Assembly: GCF_018603515.1 (NCBI RefSeq)
Contig: NZ_JACATN010000006.1
Span: 62,001-126,000 of the forward strand
Length of the DNA stretch: 64,000 nt
Direction: 5' to 3'
From: Zobellia barbeyronii
GTDB taxonomy: Bacteria > Bacteroidota > Bacteroidia > Flavobacteriales > Flavobacteriaceae
Positions 17,082-26,382 of the stretch are shown in pieces. The first letter of the stretch is position 1. Each line of letters starts with the position of its first letter. The notes under the pieces are model-generated. The model did not search any database, was not told where the DNA came from, and worked only from the letters and a program-made list of their open reading frames with translations. Both the position numbers and the translations under genes were made by a program.

Positions 17082-19773
17082 TTATGTAATCATAGTTATC
17101 ATTCTTACGTATTTGGCAGTGTTGTTCTTCATTGCTTTCCTTGCAGAAAGAAAGAAAAAGAGCAAATGGGTAAACAATCCCTATGTGTATACTTTATCAC
17201 TTGCTGTCTATTGTTCCGCTTGGACCTATTATGGTAGTATTGGTATTGCAGCAAATACCGGAATCGATTTTTTACCCATTTATTTAGGGCCAGTCATTGC
17301 TGCTCCCCTATGGATAATAGTACTTCGGAAAGTTATACGGATTTCTAACCAGAATAAAATTTCATCTATCGCAGATTTTATTTCCCTCCGTTATGGGAAT
17401 AATAGATTTCTAGGTGCGTTAGTTACCGTAGTTTGCCTTTTTGGTACCATACCATACATTTCTTTGCAACTTAAAGCTGTGTCTGAAACGTTTGAAATTA
17501 TGTCAGACAACACCAGTTACATTTTAACCAATACCTTTCATGATTCTACTTTTTACGTTGCATTAATACTAGCCATATTCGCCACTTTTTTTGGAACTCA
17601 AAATGCAGATGCTTCTGAAAAACATACTGGGATAATAGCCACGGTAGCTTTTGAATCTGTATTAAAATTAGTCTTCTTTTTAGTCATTGGTATTTACATA
17701 ACATTTTATCTATTTGATGGCACAACCGATATCTATAATCAAATAGCTACTATAGATAATTTAAAAGAGCTCACTACTCTTTCCGGTTTAGAAGACGGTT
17801 TTAATTGGCTTTTCATGATTTCATTGTCCTTTATGGCAATTTTTTTGTTGCCCAGACAATTTCAGGTTTCAGTACTAGAAAATAACCGCGAAAAATATTT
17901 AAAAAAGGCAATTTGGTTGTTTCCCTTATATCTTTTAGTATTCAATATTTTTGTAATTTTCATAGCTTGGGCTGGTAAAATAACTTTTGGAGATGACGTA
18001 AATGCTGAGTATTACACTTTGTATCTACCTTTAGAACAGGGTAATTCTTTTCTAGCAACATTAGTTTTTCTTGGCGGGTTTTCTGCTGTAATCTCTATGG
18101 TTGTTGTATCCACTTTGGCACTATCTACAATGGTGAGTAACAACCTCATTATACCATACGGGTTTTTAGAAAAATTTATTAGAAGCCAAACAGAACGTAA
18201 TGAGCGGTACATTAAGAACATTAGGCGTATTTCTATTTTCTCAATTATAATTATAGCCTATTTCTTCTACATTTCATTTTCAAGAGAATTATCGTTGTAC
18301 TCCATTGGTTTAATTTCTTTTACAATTATTGCTCAGCTGGCACCCTCCTTTTTTATTGGGCTTTTCTGGAATCGTGGTTCATCTAAAGGCGCAATAATTG
18401 GTATTATCCTTGGATTCTTTATTACAGTATACACCCTAATACTTCCATTTACTTTAGCTGCCTATAGCGGAACAGATGATTTTACGCAATATGGCTTATA
18501 TGGCATTGCAGCACTTAAACCTTATGCTTTGTTTGGTATTGACTTTTTAAGTCCGCCTGCTCATGCCTTTTTCTGGAGTATCCTTTTCAATTTGCTGGCC
18601 TATTTGTTTTTTTCACTCATGTTTAAAGGAAACTATAGAGAGCGTAACTATGCCGAAATGTTTGTAGATAGCAGGAATTTTTCAGCATTACAAGACAGTG
18701 CACTTGTTTGGAAAGGAGAAGCCTATGTGGCCGATATTAAAACTATGCTCGTTAGGTTTCTAGGTGAGAAAAAAGCAACTAGAGCATTAAAACTGTTTTT
18801 TACCAAATATAAATTACCAGTAGATACACAGCTAGCGGATGCCAGGCTAATTAACTTTTCCGAAAAATTACTTACAGGAAGTATAGGTAGTGCCTCGGCA
18901 AAAATCTTGATTGATAGTGTGGTAAAGGAGGAACAAATAAGTCTGACTGAAGTACTTAGAATATTAGAGGAATCTAAAGAGAATATTGTAAGTAATAAAA
19001 TGCTTCTCGAAAAATCCGATGAGCTATCTCAACTATCATCAAAACTAAAAGATGCAAATGAAGAACTGGTTAATAAAGACAAACAAAAAGATGAGTTTTT
19101 AGACACCGTAGCGCACGAACTAAAAACACCTATTACCGGAATCAGGGCCGCAACCGAATTGTTGATGGATGAAGAGGATGATATGCCCAAGGAAATTAAA
19201 AAACAGTTTCTAACGAACATACTGCAAGATTCAGACAGACTAGGGCGACTTATTAATAATATCCTAGATTTTGAAAAGCTAGAAACAGGACGTTTAAGTT
19301 TAGATATGCGGAGTCTTGATATTCAAGAAACAATAAAAAAGGCAGTTGCAAATACGCAACATATAGCGGCCAAGAAAGGAATAAAAATACAGATTAAAAA
19401 TGTTCATCACTTTGAGATTAAGTATGATGAAGATAGAATTCTTCAAGTATTTACAAACTTAATTTCAAACGCTATAAAGTTTTGCGAGCCAGAATCTGGA
19501 AACATTGAAATAGATTATAAACTAGGAAATGAAGTACTAGAAATAGCTGTAATAGACAATGGAAAAGGCATTCCTGCAGAAGATATAGCGTATGTTTTTG
19601 ATAAATTTTATCAATCACAACATCAAAATACCATTAAACCAGAAGGCAGTGGGCTAGGTTTAGCGATCACCAAACAAATCATAGAAAAGCACAAGGGTAA
19701 AATTTGGGCAGATAAGACTGTAAAAACAGGGGCAAAGTTTGTTTTTACGCTACCTATTAGCTACATTGTATAA
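17074..19773 (+). CDS. SSS symporter-sensor histidine kinase fusion (CbrA/CrbS-like)
   Basis: This 899-aa protein starts with an SSS-type transporter domain of about 13 helices (residues 1-520). A STAC-like linker follows (about 555-640), then a short coiled coil, a HisKA domain with phospho-acceptor His681 in AHELKTP, and a HATPase domain with N box (NLISNAIKF), G1 (DNGKGI) and G2 (GSGLGLA) motifs. There is no PAS or receiver domain. CbrA and CrbS of gamma-proteobacteria have this transporter-STAC-kinase layout, and CrbS/CrbR controls acs for acetate use. Here acs lies downstream, so the same role is likely. The cognate regulator starts six bases after the stop. Confidence 0.92.
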   Translation: MSNYVIIVIILTYLAVLFFIAFLAERKKKSKWVNNPYVYTLSLAVYCSAWTYYGSIGIAANTGIDFLPIYLGPVIAAPLWIIVLRKVIRISNQNKISSIADFISLRYGNNRFLGALVTVVCLFGTIPYISLQLKAVSETFEIMSDNTSYILTNTFHDSTFYVALILAIFATFFGTQNADASEKHTGIIATVAFESVLKLVFFLVIGIYITFYLFDGTTDIYNQIATIDNLKELTTLSGLEDGFNWLFMISLSFMAIFLLPRQFQVSVLENNREKYLKKAIWLFPLYLLVFNIFVIFIAWAGKITFGDDVNAEYYTLYLPLEQGNSFLATLVFLGGFSAVISMVVVSTLALSTMVSNNLIIPYGFLEKFIRSQTERNERYIKNIRRISIFSIIIIAYFFYISFSRELSLYSIGLISFTIIAQLAPSFFIGLFWNRGSSKGAIIGIILGFFITVYTLILPFTLAAYSGTDDFTQYGLYGIAALKPYALFGIDFLSPPAHAFFWSILFNLLAYLFFSLMFKGNYRERNYAEMFVDSRNFSALQDSALVWKGEAYVADIKTMLVRFLGEKKATRALKLFFTKYKLPVDTQLADARLINFSEKLLTGSIGSASAKILIDSVVKEEQISLTEVLRILEESKENIVSNKMLLEKSDELSQLSSKLKDANEELVNKDKQKDEFLDTVAHELKTPITGIRAATELLMDEEDDMPKEIKKQFLTNILQDSDRLGRLINNILDFEKLETGRLSLDMRSLDIQETIKKAVANTQHIAAKKGIKIQIKNVHHFEIKYDEDRILQVFTNLISNAIKFCEPESGNIEIDYKLGNEVLEIAVIDNGKGIPAEDIAYVFDKFYQSQHQNTIKPEGSGLGLAITKQIIEKHKGKIWADKTVKTGAKFVFTLPISYIV

Positions 19774-19779
19774 CGATTT

Positions 19780-20145
19780 ATGATGTACAAGATTTTAATT
19801 GTTGATGATGAGCCAAATATTGTAATGTCTCTAGAATATGCCTTTAAAAAAAAGGGATTTGAGGTCTTTATTGCAAGAGATGGTAGTGAGGTAATTTCAA
19901 TAGTAGAAAACACTGTTCCAGACATCATCTTGTTAGATATAATGATGCCTAATATAGATGGCTATCAGACGTTAAAACTAATAAAGAGTAAAAAGAGTTT
20001 AGAGGCTACAAAAATAGCTTTCTTAACCGCAAAAAATAAAGCTTCGGATATTGAAAAGGGTTTAAAACTAGGAGCTGATAAATATTTAATCAAACCTTTT
20101 TCAGTAAAAAAAATAGTTTCAGAAATACTGGAACTATTAGAGTGA
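19780..20145 (+). CDS. Receiver-only response regulator
   Basis: The 121-aa product is a complete CheY-type receiver: acidic pair in VDDEPN, phospho-acceptor Asp53 in LLDIMMP, conserved Thr in FLTAKN, and Lys in IKPF. There is no DNA-binding domain, unlike CrbR or CbrB. Output must therefore go through protein contact or a separate partner. The gene follows the symporter-kinase directly, so the pair is cognate. An alternative start three bases downstream gives 120 aa. A short hairpin with T-run follows at once. Confidence 0.92.
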   Translation: MMYKILIVDDEPNIVMSLEYAFKKKGFEVFIARDGSEVISIVENTVPDIILLDIMMPNIDGYQTLKLIKSKKSLEATKIAFLTAKNKASDIEKGLKLGADKYLIKPFSVKKIVSEILELLE

Positions 20146-20146
20146 T

Positions 20147-20166
20147 AGTCTTTTAAGACTTTTTTT
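20147..20166 (+). terminator. Short intrinsic terminator after the response regulator
   Basis: A 6-bp stem (AGTCTT/AAGACT, 20147-20160) with a 2-base loop is followed immediately by a run of Ts. It is short but well placed, two bases after the stop codon. Confidence 0.6.
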
Positions 20167-20215
20167 AAATTGGTTTTGTGTGCAAACAAACTATGTTTAA
20201 TTAAATTTTAAAGAC

Positions 20216-20440
20216 ATGAAATTTCGCATTAATCCTTTGGCGTCAGATATTATAATAACTGCCTACATCATAGGTACGCTATATCTGAGATTTAAATTCG
20301 AAAGCCAAACAGAAACAAGCCCCGTGCTATCTATAGTTATGGGTATTTGCTTTGTGGTAATTATTTGGGTACTTATTAAACTCAAAATATTTAACCCTAA
20401 CTGGTTCGGTTTATTTGACGCTAAAAAAGCTAAACAATAA
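20216..20440 (+). CDS. Small two-helix membrane protein, unknown
   Basis: The 74-aa product has two hydrophobic segments (about residues 8-24 and 38-58) and a basic C-terminal tail (KKAKQ). No family is recognised. It sits between the response regulator and a long non-coding stretch before acs. Flavobacterial genomes carry many such short membrane proteins. Coding potential looks good in composition, but function is unknown. Confidence 0.55.
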   Translation: MKFRINPLASDIIITAYIIGTLYLRFKFESQTETSPVLSIVMGICFVVIIWVLIKLKIFNPNWFGLFDAKKAKQ

Positions 20441-20990
20441 GTTATTTAGCTTTTACAAGGATAGTTTAGTTGACTCAGAATGCTTTTGGCCGTCTAAAGC
20501 CAAAGAGATAGAAGGTTAGAAACCAACCAGAACTTTTTTCTTGAAATACAATTACGTCCATAGTTTTGGTACGTAGTTAGTGAGCACAATCTAAAAATTA
20601 TGTTCGCAACACCATTGACTATTTAACCATGGAAGTAGGAAGTTGTTCAAGAAATTTGATTTGTTTTTTCTAATCCTCATTGTCAGCTAGCAAGTACTGT
20701 AAAGAAAAAAATGTACCTAATAAGCTATTCTTGAAAGACGGAATATAGTTAGCACTCACCAACTAATACCCAGTCATGGAATTTTTTACACTATGACATT
20801 TAGGTACAAAATGAATAAGAAAAAGAAGTCAGGTTTGATGACAAATTAGATATGGAAGTAGTACTACCGCTAACTAAGAAACATCAATATAACACGTAAT
20901 AGATTATAGATTACGTACCCCTTTAGGCAAAATAAAATTCACTTATTAAAGCCGGTATACCGGTATTCATAAATAAAAAACAATTTAGTA
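20441..20990. other. Long non-coding region upstream of acs (550 bases)
   Basis: No open reading frame of useful size is present on either strand. Loose repeated phrases occur (ATGGAAGTAG near 20629 and 20853; GTTAG followed by a GTGAGCAC or GCACTCAC element near 20577 and 20749), which could be decayed sequence. The only clear element is the 12-bp palindrome at 20952-20963. The region is large for this compact genome and could hold an acs leader or an unrecognised small RNA. Confidence 0.45.
20952..20963. promoter_or_regulatory. Perfect 12-bp palindrome upstream of acs, candidate operator
   Basis: CCGGTATACCGG is a perfect palindrome, GC-rich within an AT-rich leader, and ends 27 bases before the acs ATG. 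Its position fits an operator or a site overlapping the start of transcription. The binding protein is unknown. Confidence 0.5.
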
Positions 20991-22898
20991 ATGAGTAATT
21001 ATCATATAAAACATTTAGAAGAATATTACCAAGTATATAGAAAGTCTGTTCGTAACCCTGAAGCTTTTTGGGAAGAAATAGCAGAGGAGCATTTTCTATG
21101 GCGAAAAAAATGGGATAACGTTTTAAGTTGGGATTTTAAAAAGCCTGAAATAAAATGGTTTGAAGGTGCTAAATTGAATATTACTGAAAATTGTATTGAT
21201 AGGCATTTGGCTACACGAGGAGATAAAACAGCTATCTTATTTGAACCAAACGACCCAAAAGAAGATACACAACACATTACATATAAAGATTTATACCACA
21301 GGGTTAATAAGCTTGCTAATGTGCTAAAATCAAAAGGAGTCAAAAAAGGAGATCGTGTTTGTATCTACTTACCTATGATTCCGGAACTGGCTATTTCACT
21401 ACTAGCCTGTGCTCGTATTGGAGCGATACATTCTGTGGTTTTTGCGGGCTTTTCATCTATCGCATTAGCTACCAGAATTAAAGATTCTGATTGTAAAATG
21501 GTAATTACATCAGATGGCTCATACAGAGGTAAAAAAACAATTGATTTAAAAGGTATTGTTGATGAAGCTCTAGACGACTGCGAAGGTGTAAAAAATGTTT
21601 TAGTGGTAAAGCGTATTAAGACAGATATACCTATGAAAGAAGGGCGTGATGAATGGCTCCAACCATTGCTGGATGAAGCTTCAGACGAACTTACAGCGAC
21701 CGTTATGGATGCGGAAGACCCTTTATTTATACTATACACATCTGGCTCTACTGGAAGACCAAAAGGAATGGTGCATACTACAGGAGGTTATATGGTGTAT
21801 AGTGCGTATACTTTCAAAAACGTTTTCCAATACAAAGAAAATGATGTTTATTGGTGTACGGCAGATATTGGTTGGATTACAGGACATAGCTACATTGTCT
21901 ATGGCCCATTAGCAAATGGAGCAACCACCGTTATGTTTGAAGGAGTTCCAAGCTATCCGGATTATGGCCGTTTTTGGGAGATTGTAGAAAAACATAAAGT
22001 CACTCAGTTTTATACCGCACCAACCGCTATTAGGGCTCTTGCCAAAGAAGGTGTGGAATATGTAGAGAAGCATGACCTATCATCATTAAAGGTTTTAGGA
22101 ACCGTAGGAGAGCCCATAAACGAAGAAGCTTGGCACTGGTATGATGACAATATTGGCAAGAAAAAATCGCCTATTGTAGATACTTGGTGGCAAACCGAAA
22201 CAGGGGGCATCATGATTACCCCTATTCCTTATTGTACACCAACAAAACCAACATACGCTACATTACCATTTATTGGTATTCAACCTGCATTAATGGATGA
22301 AAAAGGTATAGAAATTAAAGGAAAACAGGCAGATGGACGCTTGTGCATAAAATTCCCTTGGCCAAGTATAGCCAGAACTATTTGGGGAAATCATCAGCGC
22401 TATAAAGACACGTATTTTTCTGCTTATGATGATATGTATTTTACTGGCGATGGAGCATTAAGAGACGAAGTAGGATACTACAGAATTACCGGTCGTGTAG
22501 ACGATGTAATTATTGTGTCCGGTCATAACCTAGGTACGGCACCAATTGAAGATGCCATTAATGAGCATCCAGCAGTTTCAGAAAGTGCTATTGTTGGTTT
22601 CCCACATGATGTAAAAGGAAATGCATTATATGGCTATGTGATCTTAAAAGAAACTGGTGAAAGTAGAAACCATGATAATTTAAGAAAAGAAATCAATCAG
22701 ATTATTACAGAGCAAATTGGGCCTATTGCTAAACTAGATAAGATTCAGTTTACCAACGGACTACCAAAGACGCGTTCTGGAAAAATTATGCGTCGTATTC
22801 TTAGAAAAATAGCTGGCAAGGACACAAGTAACCTGGGAGATACAAGTACGCTTCTAAACCCAGAATGTGTTCAAGATATAATGGATAACGCTCTATAA
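20991..22898 (+). CDS. acs: Acetyl-CoA synthetase (AMP-forming)
   Basis: This 635-aa enzyme has the full Acs set: the P-loop YTSGSTGRPKG (about residue 250), the adenylation motif TWWQTETGG (about 403), the hinge region (YYRITGRVDDVI) and the C-terminal KTRSGKIMRR with the acetylatable catalytic Lys598. It makes acetyl-CoA from acetate, ATP and CoA in the cytoplasm. Length and motif order match bacterial Acs. Location downstream of a CrbS-like kinase and an ActP-like symporter suggests acetate-responsive control. It is monocistronic, ending in its own terminator. Confidence 0.97.
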   Translation: MSNYHIKHLEEYYQVYRKSVRNPEAFWEEIAEEHFLWRKKWDNVLSWDFKKPEIKWFEGAKLNITENCIDRHLATRGDKTAILFEPNDPKEDTQHITYKDLYHRVNKLANVLKSKGVKKGDRVCIYLPMIPELAISLLACARIGAIHSVVFAGFSSIALATRIKDSDCKMVITSDGSYRGKKTIDLKGIVDEALDDCEGVKNVLVVKRIKTDIPMKEGRDEWLQPLLDEASDELTATVMDAEDPLFILYTSGSTGRPKGMVHTTGGYMVYSAYTFKNVFQYKENDVYWCTADIGWITGHSYIVYGPLANGATTVMFEGVPSYPDYGRFWEIVEKHKVTQFYTAPTAIRALAKEGVEYVEKHDLSSLKVLGTVGEPINEEAWHWYDDNIGKKKSPIVDTWWQTETGGIMITPIPYCTPTKPTYATLPFIGIQPALMDEKGIEIKGKQADGRLCIKFPWPSIARTIWGNHQRYKDTYFSAYDDMYFTGDGALRDEVGYYRITGRVDDVIIVSGHNLGTAPIEDAINEHPAVSESAIVGFPHDVKGNALYGYVILKETGESRNHDNLRKEINQIITEQIGPIAKLDKIQFTNGLPKTRSGKIMRRILRKIAGKDTSNLGDTSTLLNPECVQDIMDNAL

Positions 22899-22952
22899 TA
22901 AAGTTTAAATTAGAAATATCAGTTAAATATCCCTTAACTAGTATTTTAAAAT

Positions 22953-22986
22953 GCACTAAGTTTCAATCTATATTGAAGTTTAGTGC
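22953..22986 (+). terminator. Intrinsic terminator of acs
   Basis: A 15-bp stem including two G-U pairs (arms 22953-22967 and 22972-22986) with loop CTAT is followed by a T-rich tail. It lies 54 bases after the acs stop. Confidence 0.8.
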
Positions 22987-23082
22987 GTTTTGCTTTTAAA
23001 CGTATTTTGAATCCGCAGAAATACAAAAATATTGGTCGTAGGAAATATCCTAAAAACCTGACTAAAATCATATTTTAAAAGT

Positions 23083-23095
23083 TGCAGATGCTGCA
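23083..23095. promoter_or_regulatory. Small inverted repeat upstream of the 604-aa gene
   Basis: TGCAG-ATG-CTGCA is an inverted repeat with a T-run after it, 73 bases before the 604-aa gene. It could be an operator half or a weak hairpin. No further evidence. Confidence 0.3.
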
Positions 23096-23121
23096 TTTTT
23101 GTGGGCTATAGTTTAAAACTC

Positions 23122-23139
23122 GTGAGCAAATTTGTTCAC
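23122..23139. promoter_or_regulatory. 18-bp near-perfect palindrome, candidate operator of the 604-aa gene
   Basis: GTGAGCAAATTTGTTCAC reads the same on both strands except for one symmetrical mismatch. It ends 29 bases upstream of the ATG at 23169. Size and symmetry suit a dimeric repressor or activator site. The regulator is not identified. Confidence 0.5.
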
Positions 23140-23168
23140 TAAGATTAAATCACCACAAAAAATATTTT

Positions 23169-24983
23169 ATGACGCACGCACATTCCTTTCACATTCCAGT
23201 TATGGGCATCGGCTTTACAATTGACTCTCCTTTAAAGGTCTCACAGTTTGGTATTGACTCGGTTATCTCGCTGGTAGATGATATACTTTTAGAGAAGCTT
23301 CGTAAGATGTACTCTGGCAAATACGGACTTGCTTATCAAGAAATTACAGATAATATAGAAGATTTTAGGGCAAAACGGATTACTTCTTATCTTGATATGA
23401 TTCAAGACCTTGCTCAAGAAAAATTTGATAATTTCAAAAATACCACTACCGAGACTGCTGACGGCATCAGGTCTTATTTCAATTCCCTACCCGATTCATC
23501 AACCTTTAAAAAGGAATTTTCTGAACTCGCAGAATACTCTTTTAATTTTCCAGAAATAAAAGACTGGGTTAAAGAGCGAATGCCCATGGGTAGTATTGAT
23601 GTAAATATTATGACGAAGGTTGATAAGGACAACTACGTTAAAAAAGAAAAGCTTTCATCTGAATATAATGATGCCCATGCAGCACTTAGAGGGTATGCAA
23701 ATAGTAAGCTAAATTCTTCCGTAATTCTTTCGGCAGGAATGAACCCCCGTTTATACAGCTATTTAGAACAGTTTGATGATTTTTATCCGGATACCAACGG
23801 GAACATCAAAAAGAAGATTGTTCTTAAGGTAAGTGATTACCGGTCAGCTATGATACAAGGCAAATTTCTAGCTAAAAAAGGTATTTGGGTTTCTGAGTAC
23901 CGCATAGAATCCGGACTTAATTGCGGTGGTCATGCATTTGCCACAGATGGCCATTTAATGGGACCAATATTACATCAGTTCAAAGAAAACAAACAAGAAT
24001 TGATAGATACGGTTCATGAGCTTTTGGTTAATTCTCTTCAGCTTAAAGAACGTGCAATTCCTAGCAAACCATTGTCTTTAAAAATCACTGCTCAAGGAGG
24101 TGTTGGTACCGCCGCAGAACACCAATTTCTAATAGATGAATACCATGTAGACTCTGTGGGTTGGGGTTCCGCTTTTCTTTTAGTTCCAGAGGCAACAACG
24201 GTAGACAAAGACACTTTAGATAGATTGGTTAAGGCAAAGGAAGAAGACTTGTATTTGAGTAACATTTCGCCATTAGGCATACCTTTTCACAGTTTAAAAG
24301 GGAACACCAAAGATGTGGAAAAAGCAGCCCGAATTTCTGACGGTAAACCAGGTAGTCCGTGTCCAAAAAAATTCGTTGCGCTAAACAAAGATTTTAATGA
24401 AAAAGGACTTTGCACAGCATCCAGACAATACCAGAACAAGAAGTTAAAAGAACTAAAAAGTCAAAATTTATCACAAACTGAATACGACTATCATTTTCAT
24501 AAGATTACCGAGAAATCCTGTACCTGCGTAGGCTTAGGCACCTCTGCACTACTTGTCTATAATCTAGATACGAAAATTGAAGGCGAAGGCGTATCCGTTT
24601 GCCCAGGCCCTAATATGGCCTACTTTTCAAAAGTTTCTACGCTAAATGAAATGATGGGTCATATCTATGGCAAAACGAATGTAATGTCACATCCTAATCG
24701 CCCTAATATGTTCATCAAGGAACTTCACATCTATTTAGAATATTATAAAGAACAGATTTCAGAATTTAAAATGATGCCTACCGCTAAACGCAGAAAGCAA
24801 CTACTGTCTTTTAGCAGTAATTTAATGGAGGGTATTGGGTATTATGAAAATCTTTTTGAGGCAAAAAAAGATAAGGCACTCCCCTATTATAACCTTGCAC
24901 TGGAACAGTTAAAGGAGTCCCGAACTTTCCTATCGTTATTAACGGAAGAAGTTGAAATGCCCGAAGAGAATTTAGCGTCATAA
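23169..24983 (+). CDS. Conserved orphan protein with nitronate-monooxygenase-like glycine pattern and Cys cluster
   Basis: The 604-aa protein is soluble, with no signal peptide. Two stretches resemble FMN-binding TIM barrels of the nitronate monooxygenase/PfaD group: NCGGHAFATDGH around residue 252 (compare the family's GGH element) and AQGGVGTAAEHQFL around residue 310 (compare the phosphate-binding GGIGT loop). The opening (GIGFTIDSPLKVSQFGIDSVISLVDD) also suits a barrel entrance. After the barrel, Cys398, Cys415, Cys451, Cys453 and Cys478 could ligate an Fe-S cluster or zinc. The whole is not a family I can name. An FMN oxidoreductase is my best guess. It is transcribed alone, with its own operator-like palindrome and terminator. 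Confidence 0.65.
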   Translation: MTHAHSFHIPVMGIGFTIDSPLKVSQFGIDSVISLVDDILLEKLRKMYSGKYGLAYQEITDNIEDFRAKRITSYLDMIQDLAQEKFDNFKNTTTETADGIRSYFNSLPDSSTFKKEFSELAEYSFNFPEIKDWVKERMPMGSIDVNIMTKVDKDNYVKKEKLSSEYNDAHAALRGYANSKLNSSVILSAGMNPRLYSYLEQFDDFYPDTNGNIKKKIVLKVSDYRSAMIQGKFLAKKGIWVSEYRIESGLNCGGHAFATDGHLMGPILHQFKENKQELIDTVHELLVNSLQLKERAIPSKPLSLKITAQGGVGTAAEHQFLIDEYHVDSVGWGSAFLLVPEATTVDKDTLDRLVKAKEEDLYLSNISPLGIPFHSLKGNTKDVEKAARISDGKPGSPCPKKFVALNKDFNEKGLCTASRQYQNKKLKELKSQNLSQTEYDYHFHKITEKSCTCVGLGTSALLVYNLDTKIEGEGVSVCPGPNMAYFSKVSTLNEMMGHIYGKTNVMSHPNRPNMFIKELHIYLEYYKEQISEFKMMPTAKRRKQLLSFSSNLMEGIGYYENLFEAKKDKALPYYNLALEQLKESRTFLSLLTEEVEMPEENLAS

Positions 24984-25023
24984 ATATAGTTAAGCAGTGA
25001 ATTAGATTTTAGATGTCATAATG

Positions 25024-25055
25024 AAAAAGCCCTACCAGAAATGGTGGGGCTTTTT
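25024..25055 (+). terminator. Intrinsic terminator of the 604-aa gene
   Basis: A 14-bp stem with one wobble pair (arms 25024-25037 and 25042-25055) around a GAAA tetraloop is followed by T residues. It lies 40 bases after the stop. Confidence 0.9.
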
Positions 25056-25151
25056 GTTGCTGCTATAATTATTTTTGAACGATAAAATAAGTGGCTCTTA
25101 ATTTTAATTAACTGGAAAAAGGTTTTTGTATATTAGGCATTGATAAAAACT

Positions 25152-25736
25152 TTATTTTATTTCAATTTCTTTTACCATTGATCTGATTGGAATTGCTGTG
25201 ATTTCCCCTTCTGTTTTTAAAAAAAGATATTCACTGGTTTTTCCTATAAGTATTCCTCTTTTTGTATCCCCATCATTAAATTTCACTCCAATCATTTCAC
25301 TGTTAGTTTCGATTTGTTTTTTAGCTGAATTCCCATATCCATTTGAAGCAACGAAAAGATAACTTAAAAGCATAACAGTATAAAAAGTGTATCTAACAGG
25401 ATTAAACCATTCTTTCTTATACATTCCCATGTTAATCTTTGAGTAAGATTCAGGATGCTTTTTTAGCCAATAAATATCAAATTTTATTATAAGCAATCCC
25501 ATTAATATAGAGCCAAAAGAAAATAACAGAACTTTGAAATCAGAAAAAGGGGTGATTAAAAAATCAAAAACGTCTGCATAATCAAAAATATTAATTCCAA
25601 ATCGATTATACTTTTGAAACGAAAATAACATTCCAATTGCAACTGATATAATATAGCTTATTGTAATTAAAGTTTGTAATTCTTCAATTCTTACTTCGTA
25701 AAAATTCTTTATTATTCCTTCGTCTGTTTGTTTCAT
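25152..25736 (-). CDS. Membrane protein of unknown function
   Basis: This 194-aa protein has three likely membrane helices (about residues 21-40, 66-86 and 114-131) and a C-terminal soluble part of about 60 residues with small beta-barrel character (GVKFNDGDTKRGILIGKTSEYLFLKT), like membrane-anchored domains that sense or bind small ligands. No recognised family. It is 67 bases downstream of the FMN reductase gene start on the same strand, so it may be either upstream partner or independent. Confidence 0.65.
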   Translation of the reverse strand: MKQTDEGIIKNFYEVRIEELQTLITISYIISVAIGMLFSFQKYNRFGINIFDYADVFDFLITPFSDFKVLLFSFGSILMGLLIIKFDIYWLKKHPESYSKINMGMYKKEWFNPVRYTFYTVMLLSYLFVASNGYGNSAKKQIETNSEMIGVKFNDGDTKRGILIGKTSEYLFLKTEGEITAIPIRSMVKEIEIK

Positions 25737-25803
25737 AATAATGCTAATGCTTGAGTCAATGGTATTGCGAACAAAAAAAATTGGTTTCTATTTACACAAT
25801 AAG

Positions 25804-26382
25804 CTAAAGCTTATTGTTTTGTTCTTTTATACATTTTTTACCTGCTAGATTTTCCGTCAATTTGTTTAAATTCTGTACTAATATTTTCAATTCAATTTCT
25901 GTATTGTTATCCAATATTTTACCGTCTTTCCCTACTTTTCCTTTTACTCCTTGAATTAAAAGAGTTGTTTCGTCTGTAAATTTTGTTTGAATAGTTTCCA
26001 TAATCAATTTTAGCTCTATGTGTCCTTTTTCTCCGCTTGCCGAAGTAGTTATAAGTCCAATTGGTTTGTCAGAGAAAACAGTTGTCGATACACACCATTC
26101 AATCATATTTTTTAAACCACTAGGAATACTGAAAACATATTCAGGTGTGCAAATTATAATTCCGTCTGCATTTTCAATTTTATTCCTAAAGTCAAGAATT
26201 TGTTTAGGTATATTTTTGTCAGTCAGTTCAGTTTTAAAATGTGGTAATTCAGTCAAATCATCTATAATCTCCAAATTGAAATCGGATTTATTTGATTCTG
26301 CTATCCACTTGAGAATTAACAGATTTGCAGAATTCCGACTCGCACTTGCACAAATTCCAATTATCTTTTTCTTTTTTATCAT
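25804..26382 (-). CDS. NADPH-dependent FMN reductase family protein
   Basis: The 192-aa product has the flavodoxin-like fold of the FMN_red family. Near the N-terminus the phosphate-binding loop GICASASRNSAN binds FMN. Near residue 90 the motif CTPEYVFSIPSGLKNMIEW is the family signature. Such enzymes reduce flavins, quinones, azo compounds or chromate with NAD(P)H. The physiological substrate is not evident. Length is normal for the family. Confidence 0.88.
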   Translation of the reverse strand: MIKKKKIIGICASASRNSANLLILKWIAESNKSDFNLEIIDDLTELPHFKTELTDKNIPKQILDFRNKIENADGIIICTPEYVFSIPSGLKNMIEWCVSTTVFSDKPIGLITTSASGEKGHIELKLIMETIQTKFTDETTLLIQGVKGKVGKDGKILDNNTEIELKILVQNLNKLTENLAGKKCIKEQNNKL

